Origin: Pedobacter psychrophilus
GTDB lineage: Bacteria > Bacteroidota > Bacteroidia > Sphingobacteriales > Sphingobacteriaceae
Assembly (NCBI RefSeq): GCF_001652725.1
Contig: NZ_LWHJ01000028.1
Coordinates: 186,001 to 250,000, forward strand
Length of the DNA: 64,000 nucleotides
Direction: 5' to 3'
Shown here in pieces: positions 34,965 to 42,931 of this stretch (within the stretch, counting starts at the first letter, position 1; every line of letters begins with the position of its first letter). The notes beneath the pieces were generated by a model that worked only from the letters and a program-made list of their open reading frames with translations, had not been told where the DNA came from and ran no database searches. The position numbers and the translations under genes are program-made.

Positions 34965-36155
34965 ATGGAAAGACACGCCTTGTTAAAAGCAATTGTAGAT
35001 AATGCCATAGACGGAATTATTACCATAGACGATAAGGGAATAATAGAATCTATAAACCCATCCGCATGTAAGCTATTTGGCTATCAACTGGAAGAAGTGA
35101 TCGGAAAAAACATTTCCTCTTTGATGCCCGAAGATTATAAATCTCAACATGACGGATACTTGCATCGTTATAAAAAAACAAAAAAGGCACATATTATTGG
35201 GATAGGAAGGGAAGTAACGGGACAAAAAAAAGGAGGTGATGTTTTTCCTTTTAGATTAGCCGTAAGTGAGGTGCAATATGAAGGAAGATTAATATATGCC
35301 GGTTTTATCCATGATCTTACGCAGCAAAAAACAGCAGAAGAACAATTGGTGGTTTATACCAATAAACTTGAGGTTTTAGTTGAGGACCGTACTTTAGAGT
35401 TGCAATCTTTAATAAAGCAGATGCAACAAGCAAAGGAAGAGGTTAGCCAATCTTTAGAGAAAGAAAGAGAGCTTAATCAATTAAAAAGCAGATTTGTTTC
35501 TATGGCTTCGCATGAATTTAGAACGCCATTGAGTTCTATACAGCTTTCGGCATCTTTAATTGATAAGTATTCTCAGGATTATAACAATCCAAATATTAAC
35601 AAACATGTAAATAGAATAAAAACAGGAATTGGTAATTTAACAACCATTTTAAATGATTTCTTATCTTTAGAAAGGCTAGAGACCGGGGTTGTTGCGGCTA
35701 ATTTTGAAGAGATAGATTTGGTTAAATTTGCTGAGGAAATTGCCGAAGAAATGCAATTGGTAGCCAAGCAAAACCAAAACATTATTTATCAGCATACAGG
35801 GACAAAAAGTTTGGTTTATGCCGATGCTAATTTGTTAAAAAACTGCATTATCAATTTGATTGCAAATGCTATAAAATACTCTGGAGAGGATACTTTTATT
35901 GAATTTAATACAGAAATTACAGAAGATAAATTTGAGTTAATTGTAAAAGATAACGGGATAGGCATTCCATTAACGGAGCAAAAACATTTATTTGAGGCAT
36001 TTTTTAGAGCGCATAATACAGGAAGCATACCTGGTACCGGCTTAGGGTTAAATATTGTTGATAGATATATAAAACTGATGAAAGGAAGTATCGCTTTTAA
36101 GAGTCAAGAAAATAAAGGAACTACTTTTACACTAATATTTGATAAACAGTCATGA
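34965..36155 (+). CDS. FixL-like heme-PAS oxygen sensor histidine kinase
   Basis: This 396-residue soluble kinase has no membrane helix. A PAS domain occupies 8-125. SQHDGYLHRY carries His62 at the position of the heme-ligating His of rhizobial FixL (family pattern HDGYLQRY), and HIIGIGREVTG carries Arg82 at the position of the oxygen-signalling Arg (IIGIDRVVSG). A coiled coil follows (about 130-172), then HisKA with phospho-His183 in MASHEFRTP, and HATPase boxes NLIANAIKYS, DNGIGIP and GTGLGLN. I infer that heme-bound O2 switches kinase activity. The downstream regulator overlaps by ATGA (4 bases), so the two are coupled. Confidence 0.85.
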   Translation: MERHALLKAIVDNAIDGIITIDDKGIIESINPSACKLFGYQLEEVIGKNISSLMPEDYKSQHDGYLHRYKKTKKAHIIGIGREVTGQKKGGDVFPFRLAVSEVQYEGRLIYAGFIHDLTQQKTAEEQLVVYTNKLEVLVEDRTLELQSLIKQMQQAKEEVSQSLEKERELNQLKSRFVSMASHEFRTPLSSIQLSASLIDKYSQDYNNPNINKHVNRIKTGIGNLTTILNDFLSLERLETGVVAANFEEIDLVKFAEEIAEEMQLVAKQNQNIIYQHTGTKSLVYADANLLKNCIINLIANAIKYSGEDTFIEFNTEITEDKFELIVKDNGIGIPLTEQKHLFEAFFRAHNTGSIPGTGLGLNIVDRYIKLMKGSIAFKSQENKGTTFTLIFDKQS

Positions 36156-37198
36156 AACAAACCATCTTAATTATTGAAGATAATAAAGATATTAGAGAAA
36201 GCACATCTGAAATTCTTGAACTTGCAAATTACCAAACATTTGTTGCAGAAAACGGCAAAATAGGCGTAGAATTAGCCCAAAAACACCTTCCAGATTTAAT
36301 TGTTTGTGATATAATGATGCCCGAATTGGATGGTTATGGGGTTTTATATCTACTAAGCAAGAATACTGAAACCGCTATTATCCCTTTTATTTTTTTAACT
36401 GCTAAAACAGAAAGATTAGATATAAGAAAAGGAATGGAAATGGGTGCTGATGATTATCTGACGAAACCTTTTGATGATATTGAATTATTAAACGCCATTG
36501 AGAGCAGGTTAAAAAAACAAAATAAACAACAAACATTTTATGGAAAAGGCATAAAAGCGATTGAAAAACTAAATGAAAGCGTTAATGATTTTGAGAGTTT
36601 AAATAAGCTGTTATTGCATAAAAAAGTCAGGCATTTAAAAAAGGGACAACTTTTATATTATGATGGAGACGCGTCACAAGGGTTATATCTAGTAATTACT
36701 GGTAAAATTAAAATCAGTAAAATGACTGAGGATGGGCGTGAGTTTGTTACCGCAATTAAACATACAGACGATTATTTTGGAATTTTTGACGCCTTAGTCA
36801 ATAAAATACACACAGAAAATGCAGAGGCTTTAGAAGACGCTGATGTTTGCCTTTTACATAAAGATCAATTAGATCTATTACTAATGGAAAGCTCCATTTT
36901 GGCCATGAAATTTATTCACCTGCTTTCTACTAATCTGTATCAGAAGGAAGAACAATTGGTGCAAATGGCGTATTTTTCAGTCCGTAAAAGATTAGCAGAA
37001 ACGTTAATTAGGGTTGGAGAAATACATAACTCCAATTGCTTTAAAATATCTCGGAATGATTTGGCCGCAATGGCGGGCATGGCAACAGAAACAGTTAGCC
37101 GTACATTAAGTGATTTTAAAGATGAAAAGCTTTTAGAGAAAAAGGGTAGCGAAATCCAAATTCTTGCCATAGAAAAGCTACATAATATGAAAAACTGA
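36152..37198 (+). CDS. Response regulator fused to CRP/FNR effector
   Basis: A 348-residue protein: a receiver at 1-120 (Asp53 in LIVCDIMMPELDG, Lys in DYLTKPFDD), a cyclic-nucleotide-binding-like barrel at about 160-265 (KGQLLYYDGDASQGLYLVIT), then a Crp-type helix-turn-helix at about 300-340 (ISRNDLAAMAGMATETVSRT). The Cys residues needed for an FNR 4Fe-4S cluster are not at the N-terminus, so oxygen would be sensed by the kinase and not here. This merges the rhizobial FixJ and FixK roles in one polypeptide. Start ATG overlaps the stop of the kinase gene. A likely target is the box at 37217-37230. Confidence 0.9.
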   Translation: MKQTILIIEDNKDIRESTSEILELANYQTFVAENGKIGVELAQKHLPDLIVCDIMMPELDGYGVLYLLSKNTETAIIPFIFLTAKTERLDIRKGMEMGADDYLTKPFDDIELLNAIESRLKKQNKQQTFYGKGIKAIEKLNESVNDFESLNKLLLHKKVRHLKKGQLLYYDGDASQGLYLVITGKIKISKMTEDGREFVTAIKHTDDYFGIFDALVNKIHTENAEALEDADVCLLHKDQLDLLLMESSILAMKFIHLLSTNLYQKEEQLVQMAYFSVRKRLAETLIRVGEIHNSNCFKISRNDLAAMAGMATETVSRTLSDFKDEKLLEKKGSEIQILAIEKLHNMKN

Positions 37199-37216
37199 TT
37201 TCTATCATTTTTAATA

Positions 37217-37260
37217 TTGATCCCTCTCAATAGCCTTAAAGGCTTTTTGCTTTAGTTTTG
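37217..37260 (+). promoter_or_regulatory. FNR-type box TTGATCCCTCTCAA plus TAGTTTTG promoter
   Basis: The box (37217-37230) has perfect TTGA-N6-TCAA dyad symmetry and matches TTGAT-N4-ATCAA with one mismatch. Its centre lies about 33 bases before an exact TAnnTTTG -7 element (TAGTTTTG, 37253-37260), i.e. near -41 from the expected start, the class II activator position. It precedes the LDH-domain/hemN operon. A weak AGCC/GGCT hairpin lies between the two. Confidence 0.6.
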
Positions 37261-37310
37261 TTAGCTATAACGGAATGGCATTTCCCCTCCGCTAAAACAA
37301 CAAGATTAAT

Positions 37311-37784
37311 ATGAAGGCAGTTGTTTACAGCACTCAACCTTTTGAAAAAGAATTTTTAGCAAAAGCTAATCAAAAAATGCATGAAATTACGCTTATATCC
37401 AACGCTTTAGGCATGGATACCGTAAATTTTGCAGAAGGAAAAGACGCTGTGATCGTATTTACTAAAGATGATTTATCTGCCCCGGTTATTCAAAAGCTAA
37501 AAGAGTTTGGTATAAAATATATTACTACCAGATCTGCCGACACCACTAATATCGATAAAAAAGCCGCCTCTGCCGCTGGAATGAAAGTGGCCAATGTGCC
37601 GGAAGATTTCTCTAATTTAACCAAAGCAGGAGCCTACCAAAAAATAGCAGAACAAAGCATTAAAAATCTTAATAATTGGCAAGCTAATAAATGCGTTGGT
37701 AAAGCTTGCGCTTGTGGTATTTCCTGTCAGAAAGATTTTAATTCTAGTAAGGATTCCTTATCCGATGACACCCAAATACTTTAA
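37311..37784 (+). CDS. Stand-alone D-lactate dehydrogenase N-terminal domain with Cys tail
   Basis: A 157-residue protein. Residues 1-115 match the N-terminal part of D-2-hydroxyacid dehydrogenases (KAVVYSTQPFEKEF, then DAVIVFTKDDLSA and IKYITTRSADTTNIDKKAA), but the NAD-binding Rossmann domain (GxGxxG) and catalytic Arg/Glu/His are missing; a full enzyme has about 330 residues. Instead the C-terminus has Cys128, 133, 135 and 139 in the pattern CX4CXCX3C, apt for metal or Fe-S binding. It is not a broken gene: downstream DNA is hemN after 8 bases, and the Cys tail looks purposeful. A regulatory or redox role in low oxygen is inferred. Confidence 0.65.
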   Translation: MKAVVYSTQPFEKEFLAKANQKMHEITLISNALGMDTVNFAEGKDAVIVFTKDDLSAPVIQKLKEFGIKYITTRSADTTNIDKKAASAAGMKVANVPEDFSNLTKAGAYQKIAEQSIKNLNNWQANKCVGKACACGISCQKDFNSSKDSLSDDTQIL

Positions 37785-37792
37785 CAAGAGTT

Positions 37793-39157
37793 ATGGAAAA
37801 TCCCGATTTAATTCAAAAATATGCCATAGCTACCCCAAGATATACCAGCTATCCAACCGTTCCTTACTGGGATCAAGAAACTTTTTCTAAAGATAAATGG
37901 ATTAAATCAGTTAAGAACGCATTTAATGAAAGCAATTGGAGAAGTGGAATCAGTTTGTATATTCATTTACCTTATTGCGAAAGTTTGTGTACTTATTGTG
38001 GTTGTAATACACGCATTACCATAAATCACGAAGTAGAAGTGCCATATATAAAAGCCGTTGCCAAAGAGTGGCGATTGTATAAAAACTTTTTGGTAGATAA
38101 GCCCATTATCAAAGAACTCCATCTCGGTGGCGGCACACCAACTTTTTTTAGTCCTCAACATTTAAAAAATTTAATAAATGATATTTTAACAGATTGTTTA
38201 ATACATCCTAATGCCGAGTTTTCATTTGAGGCACATCCAGCAAATACAACACCTGAGCATTTAAAAGTTTTATATGATTTGGGTTTTAAGCGTTTAAGTT
38301 TAGGCATACAAGATTTTGATGAAAAAGTTCAACAGGTTATAAACAGGCACCAAACAGTAGAACAAGTAAAAGAGATAACAGATTTAGCCAGGAAAATTGG
38401 CTATAAATCCATCAATTATGATTTAATTTATGGGCTTCCGCTACAATCCGAAATCGGCTTAAAATCTACAATTATGCAAGTCATCGGCTTAAAGCCGGAT
38501 AGAATTGCTTATTATGGTTACGCACATGTGCCTTGGGTTAAGCCCGGACAAAGAATGTTTACGGAGAAAGATTTGCCAAACACTCAAGAAAGGCAAGTTT
38601 TATATGAATTGGGAAGACAGATGTTAATTGCTGCAGGTTATATTGAAATTGGAATGGATCATTTTTCCTTAAATAGCGATAGTCTTTTTACAGCACAACT
38701 TACCGGCAATTTGCACCGTAATTTTATGGGTTATACACATCAATATACTCAATTGATGATAGGTTTAGGCGTTTCGTCTATTAGCGACACCTGGAACGGT
38801 TTTGCACAAAACGTTAAGAAGGTAGAGGATTATTTAAAATTAGTTAACACTTATGAAATTCCTGTTTTTAAAGGCCATATTTTAAACGAAGAAGACTTAT
38901 TAATGCGCAAACACATTTTAAATTTAATGTGTAAAAATGAAACCAATTGGGATGAAACCGATTTATTAAATCAGAATTTTAAACTTAGTTTATCTTTTTT
39001 AAAAGATTTTGAAAATGAGGGCCTGATTGAAAAAACAGCGAATAGCATAAAAGTCACAAAATTGGGAGAGCGTTTTTTAAGGAATATTTGTGCAGTATTT
39101 GACCTCAAATTACAAAAAAAGCAAGCTGAGAAAAATGTTTTCAGCACTGCTGATTAA
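37793..39157 (+). CDS. hemN: Oxygen-independent coproporphyrinogen III oxidase HemN
   Basis: This 454-residue radical SAM enzyme oxidises coproporphyrinogen III to protoporphyrinogen IX without O2. The family-specific cluster motif YCESLCTYCGCNT (CX3CX2CXC) and GGGTPTFFSPQHL are present, as are EAHPANTT and LSLGIQDFDEKVQ. The C-terminus has the HemN winged region (YIEIGMDHFSL and FMGYTHQYT). It is 8 bases downstream of the LDH-domain gene and shares its FNR-type promoter, consistent with induction at low oxygen by the upstream FixL-like system. Confidence 0.95.
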   Translation: MENPDLIQKYAIATPRYTSYPTVPYWDQETFSKDKWIKSVKNAFNESNWRSGISLYIHLPYCESLCTYCGCNTRITINHEVEVPYIKAVAKEWRLYKNFLVDKPIIKELHLGGGTPTFFSPQHLKNLINDILTDCLIHPNAEFSFEAHPANTTPEHLKVLYDLGFKRLSLGIQDFDEKVQQVINRHQTVEQVKEITDLARKIGYKSINYDLIYGLPLQSEIGLKSTIMQVIGLKPDRIAYYGYAHVPWVKPGQRMFTEKDLPNTQERQVLYELGRQMLIAAGYIEIGMDHFSLNSDSLFTAQLTGNLHRNFMGYTHQYTQLMIGLGVSSISDTWNGFAQNVKKVEDYLKLVNTYEIPVFKGHILNEEDLLMRKHILNLMCKNETNWDETDLLNQNFKLSLSFLKDFENEGLIEKTANSIKVTKLGERFLRNICAVFDLKLQKKQAEKNVFSTAD

Positions 39158-39285
39158 CACCAATTATTCAAAATCTTAAACAACCTAATTATCAAAACTT
39201 TAAACTTTCATTTTATTTGGATAAATAATTGCAGAAACAATATAGCTGTAAAAAGGCTTGTTTAATTATATATCAAATAAAAATC

Positions 39286-39993
39286 ATGCAAAATTTAAAA
39301 GATAAAGTCGCTTTAATTACAGGCGCAAGTAAAGGAATTGGATATGGGATTGCCGAGGCATTATTAAAATTGGGAGTCAAAGTTGCCATTACCAGTCGTT
39401 CACAAGAAAGCGCAGATGAAGCAGCGAAAAAATTAGGAAGTGATGTTTTGGCCTTAGCCTCTGATGTTAAAAGCGCTAAATCTCAGCAAGAAGCTGTTGA
39501 TAAAACCATAGAAAAATTTGGCTCATTAGATTTTTTGATTGCAAATGCAGGCGTTGGTCATTTTGCACCAATTGATGAAATGGAAGGAGAAGATTGGCAT
39601 AATGTGATAGATACTAATTTAACGGGCGTTTTCTTAAGTGTTAAATCGGCTTTGCCAGCTTTAAAAAAATCTAAGGGATACATCATTACTATTTCTAGTT
39701 TGGCCGGAACCAATTTTTTTGCCGGCGGAAGCGCATATAATGCGAGCAAGTTTGGCTTAACTGGTTTTTCACAATCAATCATGTTAGATTTAAGAGAACA
39801 TGGCATTAAAGTAACTACCATTATGCCGGGTTCTGTTGCCACTCATTTTAATGATCATGAACCGGATAAAAATAAAGATGCCTGGAAAATACAACCTGAG
39901 GATATTGGGCAAATGGTTTGTGATTTATTAAACATGAATCCACGGACTTTGCCAAGTAAAATTGAGGTTAGGCCAACTAAAACTTCTAATTAA
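39286..39993 (+). CDS. Short-chain dehydrogenase/reductase
   Basis: About 235 residues from ATG 39286 (MQNLKDKVALITGASKGIG). An upstream in-frame TTG (39229) would add residues without SDR character, so it is rejected. Signatures: TGASKGIG for NAD(P), NAG in ANAGVG, active-site Ser in TISSLAG and YNASK (Tyr-x3-Lys). Likely NADP-dependent from the Arg/Ser after the second strand (TSRSQES). Substrate unknown; closest in pattern to 3-oxoacyl-ACP reductase-like SDRs. It ends before a bidirectional hairpin. Confidence 0.9.
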   Translation: MQNLKDKVALITGASKGIGYGIAEALLKLGVKVAITSRSQESADEAAKKLGSDVLALASDVKSAKSQQEAVDKTIEKFGSLDFLIANAGVGHFAPIDEMEGEDWHNVIDTNLTGVFLSVKSALPALKKSKGYIITISSLAGTNFFAGGSAYNASKFGLTGFSQSIMLDLREHGIKVTTIMPGSVATHFNDHEPDKNKDAWKIQPEDIGQMVCDLLNMNPRTLPSKIEVRPTKTSN

Positions 39994-40008
39994 GATTATT
40001 TTACTTCC

Positions 40009-40046
40009 CGTCATGTTAATCCGCTAACTAGCGGATCAGCATGACG
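40009..40046. terminator. Bidirectional hairpin between convergent genes
   Basis: CGTCATG..ATCCGCT/AGCGGAT..CATGACG, two stacked 7-bp stems with a 4-base loop, sits between the SDR stop and the SGNH gene end. There is only a short T-run, so it may be a dispersed palindrome of the GTCATG type that serves as a terminator. Confidence 0.6.
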
Positions 40047-40065
40047 ATTTTGGTAGCTGGTTTAT

Positions 40066-41016
40066 TCAACGATCTTTTAAAACCTCATCAGCAACCAAAT
40101 TAGAAAACATCCTTGCTCCTTCTACATTTAAATGTGGATTATCGTGATACAAATTGGGATTGATCAGCGGGATATAATTGGAATAATCTAAAAAAGAAAT
40201 GTTCTCTTTTTTTGCTATTTGCTTGCCAATCTCTATGGAAGAATCCTTAAATCGATTTTTACTTAAATAAGGAGAGCAAACAATTAGTAATTTGATTTTC
40301 TGTTTCTTACAGGCATTAATAAATGTTTTGTATGCATTTATTTTTTTGCTGTCAAGTGCATAATTTTGTGGAAAGCTGTAATTTTTTATAGGGAATTTCC
40401 AGTTATCGCGTAAAGCAATAAATCCTTTAACATCATCATGTCGCCTTTTATTAATTTCTGTATTTCCTATGGCGATAGTGAGCAACTCAGAGTTAAAAGG
40501 GTAAATATTTGACAGCAATTTTAATCTTTCATACTTTCCTCTCATTAAAATGATGGAACGCATTTCTGGATGGGTTTTATAATAAGGAAGTAGCGACGAA
40601 AGCACATCGTAACTATCATCTATTTTTTCAAATTCTTGTAAGTTTAAATCCAAGATGATAATTTTTGGGGTGTATCGTTTTAAAACCCCTTTTAAAACAG
40701 CTAAATGATATAAAACTGGACTTCCATATCGCCCAACATTATAAGATGATAATCCTAATTTCTCTTCAAAAATAGTCGGCATATAATGATTACAAGCTCT
40801 TGAAGAACCAAAAATCAATAAATCTTCCTTCGTTTTTTCTATAGCGTAAGTCGCTTGATATTGCAGACCACTTTCTTGCTTAAAATAAAAATAGCGAAGG
40901 GTGTTACCAATTGAAAAATCCAATATAAAAACCAGAAGAAAAAACAAGCAGAGTTTGGTTATAAAAAACCAAAAATTACTTTTCCGAAGTGTAAAAATCA
41001 GTTTATCTAAAATCAT
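40066..41016 (-). CDS. SGNH-like envelope protein paired with MBOAT
   Basis: A 316-residue protein with one N-terminal membrane helix (about 17-37, FFITKLCLFFLLVFILDFSI) and a periplasmic SGNH/GDSL-like domain: FGSSRACNHY is the block I Ser and YHDNPHLNVEGARMF holds the Asp-x2-His of block V. In alginate and other O-acetylation systems an MBOAT moves acetyl groups across the membrane and an SGNH-like partner transfers them to polysaccharide. The preceding MBOAT gene (3-base gap) supports that role; the acceptor polymer is unknown. Confidence 0.75.
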   Translation of the reverse strand: MILDKLIFTLRKSNFWFFITKLCLFFLLVFILDFSIGNTLRYFYFKQESGLQYQATYAIEKTKEDLLIFGSSRACNHYMPTIFEEKLGLSSYNVGRYGSPVLYHLAVLKGVLKRYTPKIIILDLNLQEFEKIDDSYDVLSSLLPYYKTHPEMRSIILMRGKYERLKLLSNIYPFNSELLTIAIGNTEINKRRHDDVKGFIALRDNWKFPIKNYSFPQNYALDSKKINAYKTFINACKKQKIKLLIVCSPYLSKNRFKDSSIEIGKQIAKKENISFLDYSNYIPLINPNLYHDNPHLNVEGARMFSNLVADEVLKDR

Positions 41017-41019
41017 GTT

Positions 41020-42450
41020 TTAAAATTGAAAATAGATAAATTGCCCACCATCAAAAACTCCGAAAAGTAAAATAATAATTACCAAAGAAGCGTAGGAAAT
41101 GTTTCTAATTATCCAATTTTTGCTATTAAAAAATGAAACGTTTCCTTTATAATATTCTCTTTTATATTCAATAATAAACAATAGCCCAATACTCACTAAA
41201 CAATAAATCATTTTAGAAGGGTTTTCAATAAATAGAGGTCCATTTAATGTTGATATTTTTTTGATAATGATAAAAGCATCATCAACATTATTTGCTCTAA
41301 AAAATATCCAGGCAAAGCAAATCAACATAAATGTGACGATGATTTGTACGCATCGTGATAAAACAGGAATATTGTTTAATCCAATAAAAGCATTAAACTT
41401 CTCTCTCGCCGGGGATGAAATATTGGCAAAAATGAGATAAAAACCATTTAATGCACCCCAAATAATATAAGTCCAATTTGCACCATGCCACAAGCCGCTA
41501 ATAAAAAAAACAAGAAACAAATTAAAATACCATTTTGGGATAGAAACTTTATTTCCGCCTAAAGAAATATACAAGTAATCCTTAAACCAAGTTGATAAAG
41601 AAATATGCCAGCGTTTCCAAAATTCGGCAACGTTTCTGGCAAAATAAGGGCGATTAAAATTGGTCATTAAATGAAAGCCCATCACTTTTGCTACGCCAAT
41701 TGCTATATCAGAATAGGCAGAAAAATCACAATAGATTTGAAAAGCAAAGAAAACAGTAGCGACAAAAAAGCTAAAACCAGAATGATGCTCGGCATTGTTA
41801 TAAACAGCATTTACGTACAAAGCCAATCTATCGGCAACCACCAATTTTTTAAAAAACCCCCACAGAATTAATTTTAACCCTTCAACAATTCTAAAATATT
41901 CAAAGTTGTGTTTTTCTCTAAATTGATGTAATAAATTTTGCGGCCTTTCTATTGGGCCCGCCACTAATTGTGGGTAAAACATTACGTATAAAGAATAAAC
42001 CCCGAAGTGTTTTTCTGCTTTTTGGTTTCCTCTATATACTTCAATTGTATAACTCATGGCTTGGAAAGTATGAAAGGAAAGCCCAATTGGAAGTAAGATA
42101 CTTAAGTATGGAATAGGATTACTTAACCCGAAACCATGCATCAAAAAAGAAAAATTATCGTTTAAAAAATTGAAGTATTTGAAAATACAAAGGACAGAAA
42201 TATTAGCAATTAAGCTAACGATCAAAAACACTTTTCTTTGTTTGCCTTTCGCATTTTCGATACATATCCCAGCGAAATAATCTATCACAATGGTAATTCC
42301 CAGTATCAAAATATAGATGGGAACAAAAGCCATATAGAAATAGCAACTGCTTGCTAAAAGCAAAATCCAACGCCATTTATGCGAAATAGTAAAATATAGA
42401 GAGGTAACTATTAAGAAAAAAAATAAAAAATGGAAGGAGTTGAAGAGCAT
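41020..42450 (-). CDS. MBOAT family O-acyltransferase (AlgI-like)
   Basis: A 476-residue membrane protein with about ten helices. AlgI signatures: FFPQLVAGPIERPQ-type YPQLVAGPIERPQNLL, NFNRPYFARNVAEFWKRWHISLSTW, and SGLWHGANWTYIIWG with the invariant catalytic His. It likely takes acetyl from the cytoplasm for O-acetylation of a periplasmic glycan. Operon with the SGNH-like gene. Confidence 0.92.
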   Translation of the reverse strand: MLFNSFHFLFFFLIVTSLYFTISHKWRWILLLASSCYFYMAFVPIYILILGITIVIDYFAGICIENAKGKQRKVFLIVSLIANISVLCIFKYFNFLNDNFSFLMHGFGLSNPIPYLSILLPIGLSFHTFQAMSYTIEVYRGNQKAEKHFGVYSLYVMFYPQLVAGPIERPQNLLHQFREKHNFEYFRIVEGLKLILWGFFKKLVVADRLALYVNAVYNNAEHHSGFSFFVATVFFAFQIYCDFSAYSDIAIGVAKVMGFHLMTNFNRPYFARNVAEFWKRWHISLSTWFKDYLYISLGGNKVSIPKWYFNLFLVFFISGLWHGANWTYIIWGALNGFYLIFANISSPAREKFNAFIGLNNIPVLSRCVQIIVTFMLICFAWIFFRANNVDDAFIIIKKISTLNGPLFIENPSKMIYCLVSIGLLFIIEYKREYYKGNVSFFNSKNWIIRNISYASLVIIILLFGVFDGGQFIYFQF

Positions 42451-42504
42451 TTGCCATTAATATTTTTTAAATATATGAATTTGACAAAGATGCAGAAGAG
42501 ATAA

Positions 42505-42617
42505 AATAAAAAACGCTCCACGTTCCGGAGCGTTTATCTACATTAACACATTAATTTAACTAAATCTCAATTGTAGACTATTGAAAAGTACTTTAATATT
42601 TTTTAAATAAATATATA
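42505..42617 (-). ncRNA. Candidate ECF-sigma-driven small RNA
   Basis: On the minus strand, an ECF-like promoter (42624-42651) is followed about 80-85 bases later by a 9-bp hairpin AAACGCTCC/GGAGCGTTT (42511-42535) and TTTTTTATTTTAT. The region between has only ATG-stop combinations, no real ORF. The terminator precedes the MBOAT gene by 60 bases, so the transcript is a short RNA or an attenuated leader of that gene. Confidence 0.4.
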
Positions 42618-42623
42618 TCCTAA

Positions 42624-42651
42624 TAGACGCCTTATCTTATAAAACGTTACA
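42624..42651 (-). promoter_or_regulatory. ECF sigma-type promoter TGTAAC-N16-CGTCTA
   Basis: Read on the minus strand, TGTAAC is separated by 16 bases from CGTCTA, the AAC/CGTC pattern of extracytoplasmic-function sigma promoters. There is no ECF gene in the window. Confidence 0.5.
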
Positions 42652-42720
42652 TAAAAAGAAATTTTTTTTTTTGCTTATGCCGATTTAAACTTTAAACGCT
42701 AATCTTTTCTTTCAAAATGA

Positions 42721-42728
42721 TAACTTTG
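42721..42728 (+). promoter_or_regulatory. ffh -7 element TAACTTTG
   Basis: An exact TAnnTTTG sequence. No good TTTG lies at the ideal distance upstream. It would give a leader of about 195 bases that includes repeat element B. Confidence 0.5.
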
Positions 42729-42776
42729 CAATCCATTAAATAGTAAAATGGAGGGTTTGTGTTTTAAGGCAGTAGA

Positions 42777-42853
42777 GCGTTAACGATTGAAGCGGCATCC
42801 TTTTTTTCTTTTTTAAGAAAAAAAGATATAGCGGAAAGCGTGTTAAAACGCCC
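42777..42853. repeat. Dispersed intergenic element B
   Basis: A 77-bp copy: GCGTTAACGATTGAAGCGGC at the left, an inner TTTTTTTCTT/AAGAAAAAAA hairpin, and GATATAGCGGAAAGCG...AAAACGCCC at the right. It belongs to the same family as A, C and D. It lies between the ffh -7 element and the ATG. The rest of the 481-bp gap holds the candidate RNA and promoters. Confidence 0.7.
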
Positions 42854-42931
42854 AAAACATTTCTTAAAATAAAAGACACCTCCATATTTAGGGGTAAACC
42901 AAAATGATTTATCTAGAAAAGAAATAATAGC

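Noticed and set aside
37696-37890. Plus-strand open frame across the LDH-domain/hemN junction
   Set aside because: It overlaps two well-supported genes in another frame.
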